Source: Pseudomonas sp. MWU13-2100
GTDB taxonomy: Bacteria > Pseudomonadota > Gammaproteobacteria > Pseudomonadales > Pseudomonadaceae
Direction of reading: 5' to 3'
Assembly: GCF_023242365.1 (NCBI RefSeq)
Contig: NZ_JALLIX010000002.1
Location: forward strand, 124,001 to 188,000
Length of the DNA: 64,000 bases
The notes under the pieces are model-generated. The model did no database searches and had not been told where the DNA came from. It saw nothing but the letters and a program-made list of their open reading frames with translations. A program made the position numbers and the translations under genes. Positions within the stretch are counted from its first letter, which is position 1. Each line of letters begins with the position of its first letter. Of the stretch, positions 8,445-17,769 are shown one piece after another.

Positions 8445-8911
8445 TATTCGCTGGCCTTGAACGTCAGTTCGCCCTTGCGCCAGCGGGCAGCCTTCTTGGT
8501 CACGTCCTTGAGGGTCTTGCTCAAGGCGCCCTGCAACTGTTCATGGGCGGCAAATACCATCACCACGGCATGCCCTTCCTTGAACACGATGCCGTAGCCT
8601 TCGGGCACGCTGATATAGGCATAGTCGCCCAGGCCATAGACCGTCAATTTGATCTCGCGGAACTTGATGTCCAACTTGCCGCCTTCGCGGCTGGGCAATA
8701 CCGCGGCACGAAAATGATCGCCGACTTTCAGCTCCAGACGCTGCTTGTCATCGACCACCAGGGAGGTTTCGGTATCGATCTCGGCAATGTAGATGCCTTC
8801 GGCGGTTTGTTCGGTGATATAGACGAAACGCGATTGAAACTGCTTGACCAGCTTGGCCCGAAGATCACCCAGTACAAACAGTGCATGCATATCCAGATTA
8901 CTGACTGCCAA
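8444..8911 (-). CDS. Hypothetical protein coupled to the following small gene
   Basis: This gene of about 155 residues has no family I recognise. The sequence reads as a compact alpha/beta protein (RFVYITEQTAEGIYIAEID, ELKVGDHFRAAVLPSREGG, VYGLGDYAYISVPEGYGIVF) with a basic C-terminus (KKAARWRKGELTF). No signal peptide or membrane segment is seen. The frame is open to 8980 (GTG), but the best ribosome site, GAGGA, lies seven bases before TTG 8911; ATG 8890 is another option. The stop overlaps the start of the next small gene. Nothing in the context gives a function. Confidence 0.6.
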   Translation of the reverse strand: MAVSNLDMHALFVLGDLRAKLVKQFQSRFVYITEQTAEGIYIAEIDTETSLVVDDKQRLELKVGDHFRAAVLPSREGGKLDIKFREIKLTVYGLGDYAYISVPEGYGIVFKEGHAVVMVFAAHEQLQGALSKTLKDVTKKAARWRKGELTFKASE

Positions 8912-9427
8912 CGAAAAGTCCTCAAACTCGAAAAATGAAGCCGCCCGGCGAATGCCAGGCAACACAAAACGTTCGGTCACTGCCGTCGGTTACCGAATAG
9001 AAAGCCCTGATGTTTGCCCGCGCGGTTTGGCGATGCTCACCGGTGCGCAGAAAGCCTAATGGATATAAGGTCCCATGACTTCTGCGAAGTGTCATCAGCG
9101 CTTGAAGGAAAACACCGCATTGCACCGATCAAGGGAAACCGGCAACTGAATTTGCGAGGGAAGGCCTTCTTGAAAAAAAGTAATTTCCGACATGCAGGTT
9201 GCAAAAAATGCCCTGGATGAAATCAGCCCCTGGGCACTGGAAGTGATTCTAGAACACGTCAGGCCATTCGGGCCAATCAAACTGCCTGCGGGTAGCATCT
9301 TACAAGACAAAAAGTACTCGATTGTGTCCAGTCTGTCGCAAATACCCTGTAGAAGCACCCGGGCGAGGCTACAGAACACTGCCTTGCGGTCGATAAGCTG
9401 GCAAGCGTCATTCCAGGAGTATCGCCG
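8912..9427. other. Intergenic region without a confident gene
   Basis: About 500 bp with short open frames on both strands but no convincing ribosome site or recognisable product. It presumably carries the promoter of the minus-strand pair and of the gene at 9428. Confidence 0.5.
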
Positions 9428-9829
9428 ATGATCAACTTGAATGCTTCCTTGATCCCGCCTGCCTTCCTGCTGTCGTCAAACGACGACAGCGGCAGTCTCA
9501 CCAACCATCTTTCGTCTAACCCGTTGCCGGGTGATGACAGTGGGTCGAATCTGCTGGGCGACAGCCTGGCGGGTAATGGCAAGGCGGCGAAAGAGCGGGT
9601 CAAGAAACTCCGCGCACAGATCGAGCAACTGCAGCAAAGACTGCGCAGGGCCAATGCGCAGCTGGCCGCGACCAAAAGCGCCCGTCACCCCAATGCGTCG
9701 GCGCGCGAAGCCGCAGTCCAGCCCGCCAAGGCCCAGGTCGCCGCCCTCGGCGCCGCATTGAACGGCACCAGCACCGCGCTGTTCATGGCGGAAAAGCTGA
9801 CGGCCGGAATGATTGATACTTCGGCCTGA
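9428..9829 (+). CDS. Hypothetical coiled-coil protein
   Basis: A 133-residue protein with a Ser/Asn/Gly-rich N-terminal third and then a heptad-like basic coiled coil (KERVKKLRAQIEQLQQRL and following, about residues 54-80). An Ala-rich C-terminal helix completes it. CAGGAGTATCGCCG places a good ribosome site before ATG 9428. No signal peptide or cysteine is seen. The family is not recognised; the coiled coil suggests a binding or assembly role, without further support. Confidence 0.6.
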   Translation: MINLNASLIPPAFLLSSNDDSGSLTNHLSSNPLPGDDSGSNLLGDSLAGNGKAAKERVKKLRAQIEQLQQRLRRANAQLAATKSARHPNASAREAAVQPAKAQVAALGAALNGTSTALFMAEKLTAGMIDTSA

Positions 9830-9843
9830 GGCCAGCAGCGAAT

Positions 9844-9946
9844 CCTTGTGAGAGCCGGCTGGCCGGGACGCCGCAGCGCAGCGATGGCGGCCGATGGGGC
9901 TGCGCAAGACTCAAGGGCCTCATCGCTGGCAAGCCCGCTCACAAGG
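9844..9946. repeat. REP-like long inverted repeat
   Basis: CCTTGTGAGAGCCGGCTGGC at the left is mirrored by GCTGGCAAGCCCGCTCACAAGG at the right, with a GC-rich centre. It lies between converging genes. Confidence 0.75.
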
Positions 9947-9959
9947 ACTCCCTCCGCGC

Positions 9960-11564
9960 TTACTTTTCCGGTTTGTAGCCCAGGCGCAGTCCGCCCCAAT
10001 GCCGGCCCTTGAGCATGATCGGCACTGACAGGTCATGCATCAGCTCCCCCGTGTCGCGGGTGTAGGTCTGCAACAGCAGCGGCTGCTGGTGGCTGCCACA
10101 GCGGATCCCAGTACGGTCATCGAATTTGCGCTTGGTCCGGTTGTGCAGCGTGTCGTGCTGCGGATTACCCGTCAGGGGCTGGCAAAACGCCTGGTTATGG
10201 GTCGGCACATAACCCTGGGGCGTACAGGCGATGGCGAACACCAGGCCTTCATGGCGAGCCAGCAACGGTTCCTGAATCGCCGGCAGCACCTGATCGGTGT
10301 AACGATCGAAACGCGTCTGGTATTTGGCCGGCGAAGTGTTGGCGATCGGCTGGTAACTGCGGTCGAACAGGTCATCCAGGCTGATACGGCTCTGCTCGAT
10401 ATCCGCCTCGAAACGGGCGGCGATCTGTGCGGCCCCTTCGCGGGCAAGGTCGTAGACCCGTTGGTGGTAATCATCCAGGCCGACCTCGGCCAGCCGCTGG
10501 CTGATGGTCTCGGCCTGCCCTTCCATCTGGATCGCCGCCTGGCTCAGATGGCGGGTCTGCTGGTCGCTGACGGTCAGGTCGCCGCGCATCTGCTCCACCG
10601 CCACGAACAGGCTATCCAGTTGCTCGCGGTTGCTCTGCGCACCGCGGGCGATCTCGCCCACCTGCGCTTCGACGCTGGCAGCGAGACTGGCGATGTTCTC
10701 CAGGTGCCGGCCGGTATCCTCGACTTGCTCCACGCCACCGTCCAGGTCCTGGGCCAGTTGGCGAATCTGCTCGACGACCTGGGCGGTACGCTGCTGGATA
10801 TCGGCCACCATGACCCCGACCTCGTCGGTCGCAGTGGCCGTCCGCCCGGCCAGGCCACGCACTTCGTCGGCCACCACGGCAAAACCGCGGCCATGCTCGC
10901 CGGCGCGGGCCGCCTCGATTGCGGCGTTAAGAGCCAGCAGGTTGGTCTGGCTGGCGATTGCCTGGATCACCAGAGTCACCCGCTGGATTTCCTCGCTGCG
11001 CAGGCTCAGGGCCTCGATCGTCTGGCGACTGAGATTGGCCTGCTGGCTGAGCCGGTGCATGCGGCCGATGGACTCCGCCAGTACCGCATGCCCCTCGGCG
11101 CTGCTGCTACGGGCCTCACTGGCCGAGCCCAGGGCCTGCTGGCTCAGGTGCGAGGTGGTCTGCTCGGTATGGATCACCCGTTCGGCACTGGCGACAATCT
11201 GCGCGGCGGCACTGAGCTGCGATTGCACCTTACCGGCCAGTTGCTTGACCGAAAAGGCCACGCCGGCGGCGGACAGGGCGTTATGACTGGTGGTATGGGA
11301 AAGGTCGCGGGTCAATTGCGCCAGGGCGTCGCCGCTGCTCTGTGTGGATAACGCCGGGGCCTGGCGCATCCGCAGGCGCGGCAGCCAGATCAGTAATAGC
11401 GCCAGGGGCAGGCAAGCCCCCAGGGACCAGTCGGCAAAGGCCATGGCCGACAACAATAGCGCCAGTCCCACACTCTGTATCAACGGTGTCAGCCAGCGCA
11501 ACGCCGGTTTTGATGGCACATCCGCGTGCGACCCGACTCCAGGCAGAATTCCTTCTCCAGACAT
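9960..11564 (-). CDS. Methyl-accepting chemotaxis protein with C-terminal sensor region
   Basis: This chemoreceptor has about 534 residues. Two hydrophobic segments lie near the N-terminus ([19 protein letters not shown] and the following [11 protein letters not shown]) with almost no periplasmic loop between them. The signalling hairpin follows, with the strongly conserved tip [20 protein letters not shown]. After it comes a soluble region of about 180 residues containing [20 protein letters not shown] and a final [19 protein letters not shown], which reads like a Cache/PAS-type sensor. The order TM-signalling-sensor differs from classic receptors and suggests cytoplasmic sensing. ATG 11564 is preferred to GTG 11576. 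The ligand is unknown. Confidence 0.88.
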   Translation of the reverse strand: MSGEGILPGVGSHADVPSKPALRWLTPLIQSVGLALLLSAMAFADWSLGACLPLALLLIWLPRLRMRQAPALSTQSSGDALAQLTRDLSHTTSHNALSAAGVAFSVKQLAGKVQSQLSAAAQIVASAERVIHTEQTTSHLSQQALGSASEARSSSAEGHAVLAESIGRMHRLSQQANLSRQTIEALSLRSEEIQRVTLVIQAIASQTNLLALNAAIEAARAGEHGRGFAVVADEVRGLAGRTATATDEVGVMVADIQQRTAQVVEQIRQLAQDLDGGVEQVEDTGRHLENIASLAASVEAQVGEIARGAQSNREQLDSLFVAVEQMRGDLTVSDQQTRHLSQAAIQMEGQAETISQRLAEVGLDDYHQRVYDLAREGAAQIAARFEADIEQSRISLDDLFDRSYQPIANTSPAKYQTRFDRYTDQVLPAIQEPLLARHEGLVFAIACTPQGYVPTHNQAFCQPLTGNPQHDTLHNRTKRKFDDRTGIRCGSHQQPLLLQTYTRDTGELMHDLSVPIMLKGRHWGGLRLGYKPEK

Positions 11565-11680
11565 GTACTTACCCACCGTGAGCGTCTAATTGTTTTTTCC
11601 CATTAAACGCCACTACGGGGCCATTAGCCATGGTCCGTTAGTTGTAGGGCGTTTGAATCAACAATAGTTGCTGTGGGTCA

Positions 11681-11770
11681 AGTGTGGAGGCGGGCTTGCT
11701 GGCGATTAACGATACGCGGCTTGACACAAACATCGCGTCGCCGCGAATCGCCGGCAAGCCGGTTTCTACA
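11681..11770. repeat. REP-like inverted repeat
   Basis: GGCGGGCTTGCTGGCGATT at the left is mirrored by AATCGCCGGCAAGCCGGTTT at the right. It belongs to the second Pseudomonas REP type, built on GCTTGCTGGCGA. It lies between the converging chemoreceptor and DksA-like genes' 3' and 5' surroundings. Confidence 0.7.
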
Positions 11771-11780
11771 GGCGGGCAAA

Positions 11781-12185
11781 TCAGGCTTGGCGCTGATGCT
11801 TGTCGATCTGCTCGTGACGTTCCTGGGCCTCGATGCAGTACTTGGTGGTCGGGCTGATCAGCAGGCGCTTGAGGCCGATTGCCTCGCCGCTGTCGTCGCA
11901 CCAGCCGAAGGAGTCGTCGTTGATGCGCAGCAGTGCTTGTTCCAACTGCGGCAGCATGCGCTGGTCGCGGTCGATGGCGTTCACCAACCAGGTGCGTTCT
12001 TCTTCAACGGAAGCGGCGTCAGCCGGGTCAGCCGGGGTATCGAGACTCTCGATGGCAATACGGTTCTGCTCGATACGCTCGTGGGTTTCGACTTTCATCG
12101 CTTGCAACAGCTCGGTGAAGAAAGCCAGTTGCTCGGCGTTCATGTAGTCGTCCGCCGGCATGGCCAGCAACTTTTCCTTTGTCAT
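11781..12185 (-). CDS. DksA/TraR-family transcription factor with partial zinc site
   Basis: A 134-residue DksA-like protein. The N-terminal coiled coil ends in the tip motif DPADAA (Asp53, Asp56, Ala58), which in DksA inserts into the RNA polymerase secondary channel. The C-terminal globular part has Cys96-x2-Ser99 and Cys117-x2-Ala120 where canonical DksA has four zinc cysteines, so only two remain. P. aeruginosa DksA2 is a known zinc-independent paralogue that substitutes for DksA under zinc limitation; this protein is comparable but retains more cysteines. ATG 12185 (MTKEKLL) follows AGAGAAATCA and is preferred to the upstream ATG 12212. Confidence 0.88.
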   Translation of the reverse strand: MTKEKLLAMPADDYMNAEQLAFFTELLQAMKVETHERIEQNRIAIESLDTPADPADAASVEEERTWLVNAIDRDQRMLPQLEQALLRINDDSFGWCDDSGEAIGLKRLLISPTTKYCIEAQERHEQIDKHQRQA

Positions 12186-12360
12186 TGATTTCTCTATAGA
12201 AAATACGTGCATTAAGGCGAATTAGGGAGCGTTCTGCACACCTGAGGGGATGCACAGAAAGGCGCCGTCCATTCCAAGCGCCACCCGGCACTCAATTTAC
12301 GAGGGGCGGCAGTCTAAGGCCGAGTTATCGAGTCAGCAACTGAAATGACAGCAAAAACGT

Positions 12361-12411
12361 CCGATACGCCCATACAGGCGCTCTGGCGCCTGTCCTATGA
12401 AGACGTATCGG
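12361..12411 (-). terminator. Rho-independent terminator of the fatty-acid operon
   Basis: Outer arms CCGATACG/CGTATCGG and inner arms ACAGGCGC/GCGCCTGT form a two-part stem. On the minus strand the hairpin is followed by ACGTTTTTGC, giving a U-tract, 40 bp after the acyl-CoA ligase stop. Confidence 0.85.
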
Positions 12412-12449
12412 AGTGTGTTTATAACAAGAAATTCACCGCAAAGCGCCTA

Positions 12450-14171
12450 TTAAGGAGACAAATGGTCACGCAGCGCGCGGCGTAGCACTTTGCCCACCGT
12501 GGTCTTGGGCAGCTCCTCGGTGCGAAACTCGACAATCCGTGGCACCTTGTACCCCGTCAGGTACTCACGGCAATGCGCCAGCAGCTGGGCCTCGGTCAAG
12601 GCCGGATCCTTGCGCACCACGAAGATCTTCACCCGCTCCCCGGTGACCTGATCGGCGACACCGATGGCCGCCACTTCGGCGACGCCGGGGTGCAGGGTGA
12701 CCACATCCTCGATCTCGTTGGGGTACACATTGAAGCCCGATACCAGGATCATGTCTTTCTTGCGGTCCACCAGTCGAATGAAGCCCTGCTCGTTCATCAC
12801 CCCGATATCACCGGTCGACAGCCAGCCGGCCCGGTCCAGCACCCGGGCGGTTTCCTCCGGCCGCTGCCAGTAGCCTTTCATCACCTGCGGACCGCGCACC
12901 TGCAACTCGCCCTCCTCGCCCGCTTGCGCCAACTCGCCGTCTTCACGCATGAACCGCACCCAGGTCGAGGGCAAGGGCACGCCAATGGTCCCGCTGAAAT
13001 CACCCTCGCGCATCCGCGCGATGTCGATGGGACTGATGCAGACCACCGGCGAACACTCGGTCAGCCCGTAGCCTTCGATGATCGGCACCCCGGTCACCTC
13101 TTTCCAGCGACGGGCCACGGCGGTGTGGGTGGCCATGCCGCCAGCAATCGCCAGCTTCAGATCGGAAAAGTCACGGCCACGGAAGTCGGCGTCTTCCAGC
13201 AGCCCGTTGAACAGGGTATTGACCCCGACAATGCCACTGAACCTCTCCTTGCGCAGGATCATCTGTACACGCTTCACATCACGGGGGTTGGCGATCAGGA
13301 TATTGCGCCCGCCCAGGCACATGAACATCAGGCAGTTCACCGTCAATGACAGCACGTGATACAGCGGCAGCAGGGTGACGTTGGTTTCCTGCTGGCTCTC
13401 ATCCAGTTGGTTGCCGACCCAGGCCTTGGCCTGCATCAGGTTGGCGAGGATATTGCGGTGGGTGAGCATCGCGCCCTTGGCATCGCCCGTGGTGCCGCCG
13501 GTGTATTGCAGGAAGGCAATGTCATCGTGGGCCAGCTTGACCTTCCTCGCATGCATCCGCGCGGCCTGCTGCATCATCCGTGGAAAACGGATCGCCCCGG
13601 GCAGATGAAAGCGCGGCACCTGTTTCTGCACATGTCGCAGCACAAAGTTCAAGGCCGCGCCCTTGAACGTGCCCACCAGGTCACCGATTGCCGCCACCAC
13701 GACGTTTTTCAGCGCACTGCCGGGCAACGCCTGCTCCAGGGTATGGGCGAAATTCTCGAAGATCACCACGGTCTCGGCACCGCTGTCCTTGAGCAAGTGC
13801 CGGAGTTCGTGGGCGGTATACAGCGGGTTGACGTTGACCACCACCGCGCCCACCAGCAAGGTGCCGAACAGGCAGATCGGATATTGCAGGCAATTGGGCA
13901 TCATCAGCGCCACACGATCCCCCTTCTTCACCCCTCGGGACTGCAGCCAGGCCGCGAAGGCAAAGGCGCGTCGCTCCCACTCGAGGTAGCCCATCTCGGT
14001 GCCGATGCTGACGTAGGCCACGCGCTCGCGGTACTTCTCCATATGCTCGAGAAACACCTCGCGCAGCGACGGGTAACGGTCGATCTCGGTTTCGATATCG
14101 GCGGGAACCCCCGGCAGGTAGGCGCTCAACCAGATACGCTGGTCAATGCTGTGCAGGCTTGCGACGCTCAT
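12450..14171 (-). CDS. Long-chain fatty-acid CoA ligase (FadD-like)
   Basis: A 573-residue ATP/AMP-forming acyl-CoA synthetase. It shows the P-loop-like motif YTGGTTGDAKGAMLTH, the A5 motif EGYGLTECSP, the hinge motif STGDIG...DRKKDMILVSGFNVYPNEIE and the C-terminal lysine region LPKTTVGKVLRR. It would activate a fatty acid to its CoA thioester in the cytoplasm or at the inner membrane. It is the last gene of the five-gene minus-strand operon, 21 bp after the thiolase, and is followed by an intrinsic terminator. Length agrees with bacterial FadD enzymes. Chain-length preference cannot be read from sequence. Confidence 0.93.
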   Translation of the reverse strand: MSVASLHSIDQRIWLSAYLPGVPADIETEIDRYPSLREVFLEHMEKYRERVAYVSIGTEMGYLEWERRAFAFAAWLQSRGVKKGDRVALMMPNCLQYPICLFGTLLVGAVVVNVNPLYTAHELRHLLKDSGAETVVIFENFAHTLEQALPGSALKNVVVAAIGDLVGTFKGAALNFVLRHVQKQVPRFHLPGAIRFPRMMQQAARMHARKVKLAHDDIAFLQYTGGTTGDAKGAMLTHRNILANLMQAKAWVGNQLDESQQETNVTLLPLYHVLSLTVNCLMFMCLGGRNILIANPRDVKRVQMILRKERFSGIVGVNTLFNGLLEDADFRGRDFSDLKLAIAGGMATHTAVARRWKEVTGVPIIEGYGLTECSPVVCISPIDIARMREGDFSGTIGVPLPSTWVRFMREDGELAQAGEEGELQVRGPQVMKGYWQRPEETARVLDRAGWLSTGDIGVMNEQGFIRLVDRKKDMILVSGFNVYPNEIEDVVTLHPGVAEVAAIGVADQVTGERVKIFVVRKDPALTEAQLLAHCREYLTGYKVPRIVEFRTEELPKTTVGKVLRRALRDHLSP

Positions 14172-14192
14172 GGCACTCTCCTTGTTGTTGTT

Positions 14193-15491
14193 TTATTTTT
14201 CGACGATGGCGGTTACGCCCAGCCCGCCGGCGGCACAGACGGAGATCAGTCCGCGGCCCTGGCCGCGCTCGTCAATGGCCTTGGCCAGAGTGGCCAACAA
14301 GCGCCCACCGGTGGCGGCAAACGGGTGCCCGCAGGCCAGGGAGCCGCCATAGACATTGAGCTTGTTACGGTCAATCGAGCCCAGTGCCGCGTCCAGGCCG
14401 AGCCGTTCGCGACAATACTCGGAGTCTTCCCAGGCCTTCAGGGTACAGAGCACCTGGGCGGCAAAGGCTTCGTGGATCTCGTAGAAGTCGAAGTCCCGCA
14501 AAGTCAGGTCTTCGCGGGCGAGCATCCGCGGCACGGCGTAGGCCGGTGCCATCAACAGGCCCTCGGTGCCATCGACAAAGTTCACTGCCGCGGTTTCGCC
14601 GGTTCGCAGGTAGGCAAGCACCCGCAGGTTGTTCGCCTGCGCCCACTCCTCGCTCGCCAGCAAGACCACCGAGGCGCCATCGGTGAGCGGCGTCGAGTTG
14701 CCGGCGGTCAGGGTGCCGCTGTGTTTGTCGTAGGCCGGCCCCAGGCCGGCGAGCTTCTCCAGGCTGGCATCGGCACGCAAGTTGTTGTCGCGTTTCAAGC
14801 CGCGATAAGGACTGATCAGATCATCGAAGAAACCGCGCTTGTAGGCGGCATCGAGGCGCTGGTGACTGGTCAGCGCCAGTTCGTCCTGGGCCAGCCGGCG
14901 GATCTGCCAGCGCCTGGCCATCTCCTCGCAATGCTCGCCCATCGACAGCCCGGTACGCGGTTCGCCGATACGCGGCAGCAGGGGGTTGAAGAACATCCCC
15001 GGTCGCACCCCGAGCAGGCTATACAGCTTGTCGCCCAGGCCCTTGGCGCGGTTGGCTCGCAGGAGGATCTGGCGCAGGGCTTCGTTGATCGCAATGGGCG
15101 CGTCGGAGGTGGTATCGGCGCCGCCGGCAATCCCCACGTCGATCTGCCCCAAGGCAATCTTGTTGGCCACCAGCAACGCCGCCTCAAGGCCGGTGCCGCA
15201 GGCTTGCTGCACATCGTAGGCCGGAGTCTGCGGCGATAGCGTGGTGGACAGCAGGGACTCGCGGGCCAGGTTGAAATCCCGCGAGTGCTTGATGACCGCG
15301 CCGGCGGCGAATTCCCCCAGGCGTTTGCCCTCGAGGCCGTGGCGGTCGATCAAGCCCTGCAAGGCCGCCACCAGCAGGTCCTGGTTGCTGTCCTGGGCGT
15401 AGACTGTGTTGGAGCGGGCAAACGGAATGCGATTGCCGCCGAGGATGGCGACCCGCCGCACCGGCGCCGGATTGAAACCATAGGTGCTCAT
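14193..15491 (-). CDS. Acetyl-CoA C-acyltransferase (FadI-type thiolase)
   Basis: A 432-residue thiolase. The nucleophilic cysteine lies in QQACGTGLEAAL, the conserved Asn-Glu-Ala-Phe-type block in EIHEAFAAQVL, and the second catalytic Cys in GGSLACGHPFAATGGR. The length and the NRIPF N-terminus match FadI-like enzymes of the anaerobic-type beta-oxidation complex rather than FadA. It catalyses thiolytic cleavage of 3-ketoacyl-CoA. The start overlaps the MaoC stop (ATGA) and the ligase gene follows 21 bp downstream, so it is translationally linked inside the operon. Confidence 0.93.
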   Translation of the reverse strand: MSTYGFNPAPVRRVAILGGNRIPFARSNTVYAQDSNQDLLVAALQGLIDRHGLEGKRLGEFAAGAVIKHSRDFNLARESLLSTTLSPQTPAYDVQQACGTGLEAALLVANKIALGQIDVGIAGGADTTSDAPIAINEALRQILLRANRAKGLGDKLYSLLGVRPGMFFNPLLPRIGEPRTGLSMGEHCEEMARRWQIRRLAQDELALTSHQRLDAAYKRGFFDDLISPYRGLKRDNNLRADASLEKLAGLGPAYDKHSGTLTAGNSTPLTDGASVVLLASEEWAQANNLRVLAYLRTGETAAVNFVDGTEGLLMAPAYAVPRMLAREDLTLRDFDFYEIHEAFAAQVLCTLKAWEDSEYCRERLGLDAALGSIDRNKLNVYGGSLACGHPFAATGGRLLATLAKAIDERGQGRGLISVCAAGGLGVTAIVEK

Positions 15492-16384
15492 GACTGACCT
15501 CCGCCGATAAAGAGTCCGCGCATATGCGGCTTGTCGCCTGTCGCGTTGCGCACTTCGAATTCATGGCGCGTGTCTGTCGGCGGCACATTCCACAACGTCG
15601 CGCTGCCGGGCAGGAAGATCGGTAGTTTGAACTCACAGGCCAGCTCGGCGGCGGCCAGTGGCCGAGGGGGTTGTTGTGCCGCCAATGCCCGGCCCAGGGT
15701 CCACATGCCATGGGCAATGGCCCGCGGAAAACCGAACAGGCGTGCCCCCAGCCAGGAGGTATGGATCGGATTGTGATCACCGGATATCCGCGCAAAACGC
15801 CGGCCCAGGTCCGCCGGTAGCGACCAGCGCTGGGTGCGCACCAGGGCCGCTTCGTCCAGGTCCAATACGCCCTGCCAAGGCTCCCCCAATGGCGCGGCAA
15901 CCCCGCGTCGCAGATACAGGCTTTCACTTTCCCAGACCAGGCCGCCGCCGCCTTTCGCCCGGGTGACGATCAGCACCGCCTGGCCCTTGGGATGCGCCAC
16001 CCAACGTTCGCAATGCACCTCGACGCGCAAGGCCTGCCCGGCTTCCAGGCGTTGGTACTGGTGAATGCGATTGGCCAGGTGGACCATACCACTGGCCGGC
16101 CAGGGAAAGGCCGGGCTGGTCAGCAGCAGCAAGTGCAGCGGAAACGCCAGGGTATGGGGAAACGACAGCGGCACCCCGTGCTCGGGGCGGAACCCACAGG
16201 CACGGGCATAGCCGGTAATGTCCGCCGCTACCAGTTCCACCGCCGGACGCACCAGTCGCTCCTCGGGCAAGCGCGGCGGGCCATCGAGTTTGGGTTTGCG
16301 CAAGCTGCGCAGGCCGGCCCAGAGTAGACGGGTACTGGAAGGCGGCGGGTCGATGATACGAATACAGGAGTCGGCTTTCATCAT
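15488..16384 (-). CDS. MaoC-family (R)-specific enoyl-CoA hydratase-like protein
   Basis: A 298-residue double-hotdog-length protein. The C-terminal half carries the hydratase-2 motif ARISGDHNPIHTS, with the catalytic Asp and His, and GFPRAIAHGMWT after it. In this family the reaction is hydration of trans-2-enoyl-CoA to (R)-3-hydroxyacyl-CoA. The gene begins directly after the SDR stop (a second ATG lies one codon downstream) and overlaps the thiolase start by four bases. Its position between an SDR and a thiolase supports the hydratase step of a beta-oxidation-like route. Confidence 0.9.
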   Translation of the reverse strand: MMKADSCIRIIDPPPSSTRLLWAGLRSLRKPKLDGPPRLPEERLVRPAVELVAADITGYARACGFRPEHGVPLSFPHTLAFPLHLLLLTSPAFPWPASGMVHLANRIHQYQRLEAGQALRVEVHCERWVAHPKGQAVLIVTRAKGGGGLVWESESLYLRRGVAAPLGEPWQGVLDLDEAALVRTQRWSLPADLGRRFARISGDHNPIHTSWLGARLFGFPRAIAHGMWTLGRALAAQQPPRPLAAAELACEFKLPIFLPGSATLWNVPPTDTRHEFEVRNATGDKPHMRGLFIGGGQS

Positions 16385-17737
16385 TCAGGCTCCCAGCAGG
16401 CTTTGCCCGCAGACGCGGACCACCTGCCCATTGACCCCGCCTGAGGCCGGATGTGCCAACCAGGCAATGGCCTGGGCGACGTCCTCGGGCTGTCCGCCCT
16501 GGGCCAGCGCGTTCATCCGCCGCCCCGCTTCACGGATCAGCAGTGGAATTTTCGCGGTCATCTGCGTCTCGATAAACCCCGGTGCCACCGCGTTGACCGT
16601 CACCTGCTGGCGCGCCGCCAACGGTGCCAGGCCCTGCACCAGGCCGATCACCCCGGCCTTGGAGGTGGCGTAGTTGCTTTGCCCCGGGTTGCCGGCGATG
16701 CCGGAAATCGACGACACACCGATAATCCGCCCGCCGGGATTGATCGCCTGCCCCTCCAGCAAAGCCGTGCTCAACCGCAGCGGTGCCTCCAGGTTCACCG
16801 CGATGACCTTGCGCCAGGCGACTTCGGTCATTTTTGCCAGGGTCTTGTCCTGGGTGATGCCGGCATTGTGCACGACGATATCGAAGGCGCCCTGCTCGCC
16901 GGCAAACGCCAGCAGCCGCTTGGCCGCCTGCGGCGCGCTGATGTCCAGGGCCAGCGCGGTGCCCCCGAGGGACGCCGCGACGCTCTGTAACTCGGTTTCC
17001 ACGGCGGGAATATCCAGGCAGACGACCTGGGCGCCCTCAGCCGCCAACACCTGGGCGATGGCCAGGCCGATGCCACGGCAAGCGCCGGTGACCAGGGCAC
17101 GGCGCCCGGTGAGAGGTCTGTCCCAGAGGATATCCTTGGGCACATCCACCGGTTCGGCGATCCGCACCACCTGGCCACAGACAAAGGCCGAACGCCGGGA
17201 CAGAAAGAAGCGCACGCTGCTGTCCATTTCCCCTTCGGCGCCCGGCTCGACATATAGCAGTTGCGCGGTGATCGCCCGTCGCAGCTCCTTGCCCAGGGAG
17301 CGTACGAAGCCCTCCAGGGCACGCTGCGCCACTGTCTGGCCGAGTGCCGTGCAGTGTTCCGGCGGCGTGCCGAGGACCAGTACCCGGCCGTGGGCCCGCA
17401 GGCGCCGGATATTGGCGTGGAAGAAGCGATACAACTCGTCCAGTTGCTGCACATCGCTCAGGCCGCTGGCATCGAACACCAGCCCCTGGACCTTGACTGT
17501 CGATGGTGCATCGACGGTCGCCGGGACTGCGGTCACGGTCTCGGTGGCGGCGAAGATCCTTTGCAGCTCGCCCGACAGACGGCTTTGGGGCCCCGCGGCC
17601 AGCACCACCGGATTGAGCAGGTTGCCGGCCTGACCTTGACGATAGCGTTGCAACGGCAGGGGTTGCGGCAGGCCCAGGGTCCGGGCCAGCCAGTGCCCCC
17701 AGGGAGTATTGACGAAGGAAAGGTAACCGTCAGCCAT
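16385..17737 (-). CDS. FabG4-like 3-ketoacyl-(ACP/CoA) reductase, long SDR
   Basis: About 450 residues, far longer than ordinary FabG (about 250) and like mycobacterial FabG4. An N-terminal degenerate Rossmann-like domain of about 200 residues is followed by a standard SDR domain. That domain contains TGACRGIGLAIA, the NAGITQDKTLAKM block, and SNYATSKAG with catalytic Tyr and Lys. FabG4-type enzymes use NADH and acyl-CoA substrates with (R)-3-hydroxy stereochemistry, which fits the neighbouring MaoC hydratase. ATG 17737 (MADGYLSFV) is preferred to the more upstream ATG 17773, which overlaps the previous gene's stop. Confidence 0.9.
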   Translation of the reverse strand: MADGYLSFVNTPWGHWLARTLGLPQPLPLQRYRQGQAGNLLNPVVLAAGPQSRLSGELQRIFAATETVTAVPATVDAPSTVKVQGLVFDASGLSDVQQLDELYRFFHANIRRLRAHGRVLVLGTPPEHCTALGQTVAQRALEGFVRSLGKELRRAITAQLLYVEPGAEGEMDSSVRFFLSRRSAFVCGQVVRIAEPVDVPKDILWDRPLTGRRALVTGACRGIGLAIAQVLAAEGAQVVCLDIPAVETELQSVAASLGGTALALDISAPQAAKRLLAFAGEQGAFDIVVHNAGITQDKTLAKMTEVAWRKVIAVNLEAPLRLSTALLEGQAINPGGRIIGVSSISGIAGNPGQSNYATSKAGVIGLVQGLAPLAARQQVTVNAVAPGFIETQMTAKIPLLIREAGRRMNALAQGGQPEDVAQAIAWLAHPASGGVNGQVVRVCGQSLLGA

Positions 17738-17769
17738 GAATAGATTCCGAGAAAAACCGAGAAAAAACA

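Noticed and set aside
9192..9431. 79-codon open frame on the plus strand
   Set aside because: No ribosome site, no recognisable domain and it overlaps the start of the better-supported gene at 9428.
13356..15239. 627-codon open frame opposite the ligase and thiolase genes
   Set aside because: It crosses two convincing genes on the other strand and shows no domain.
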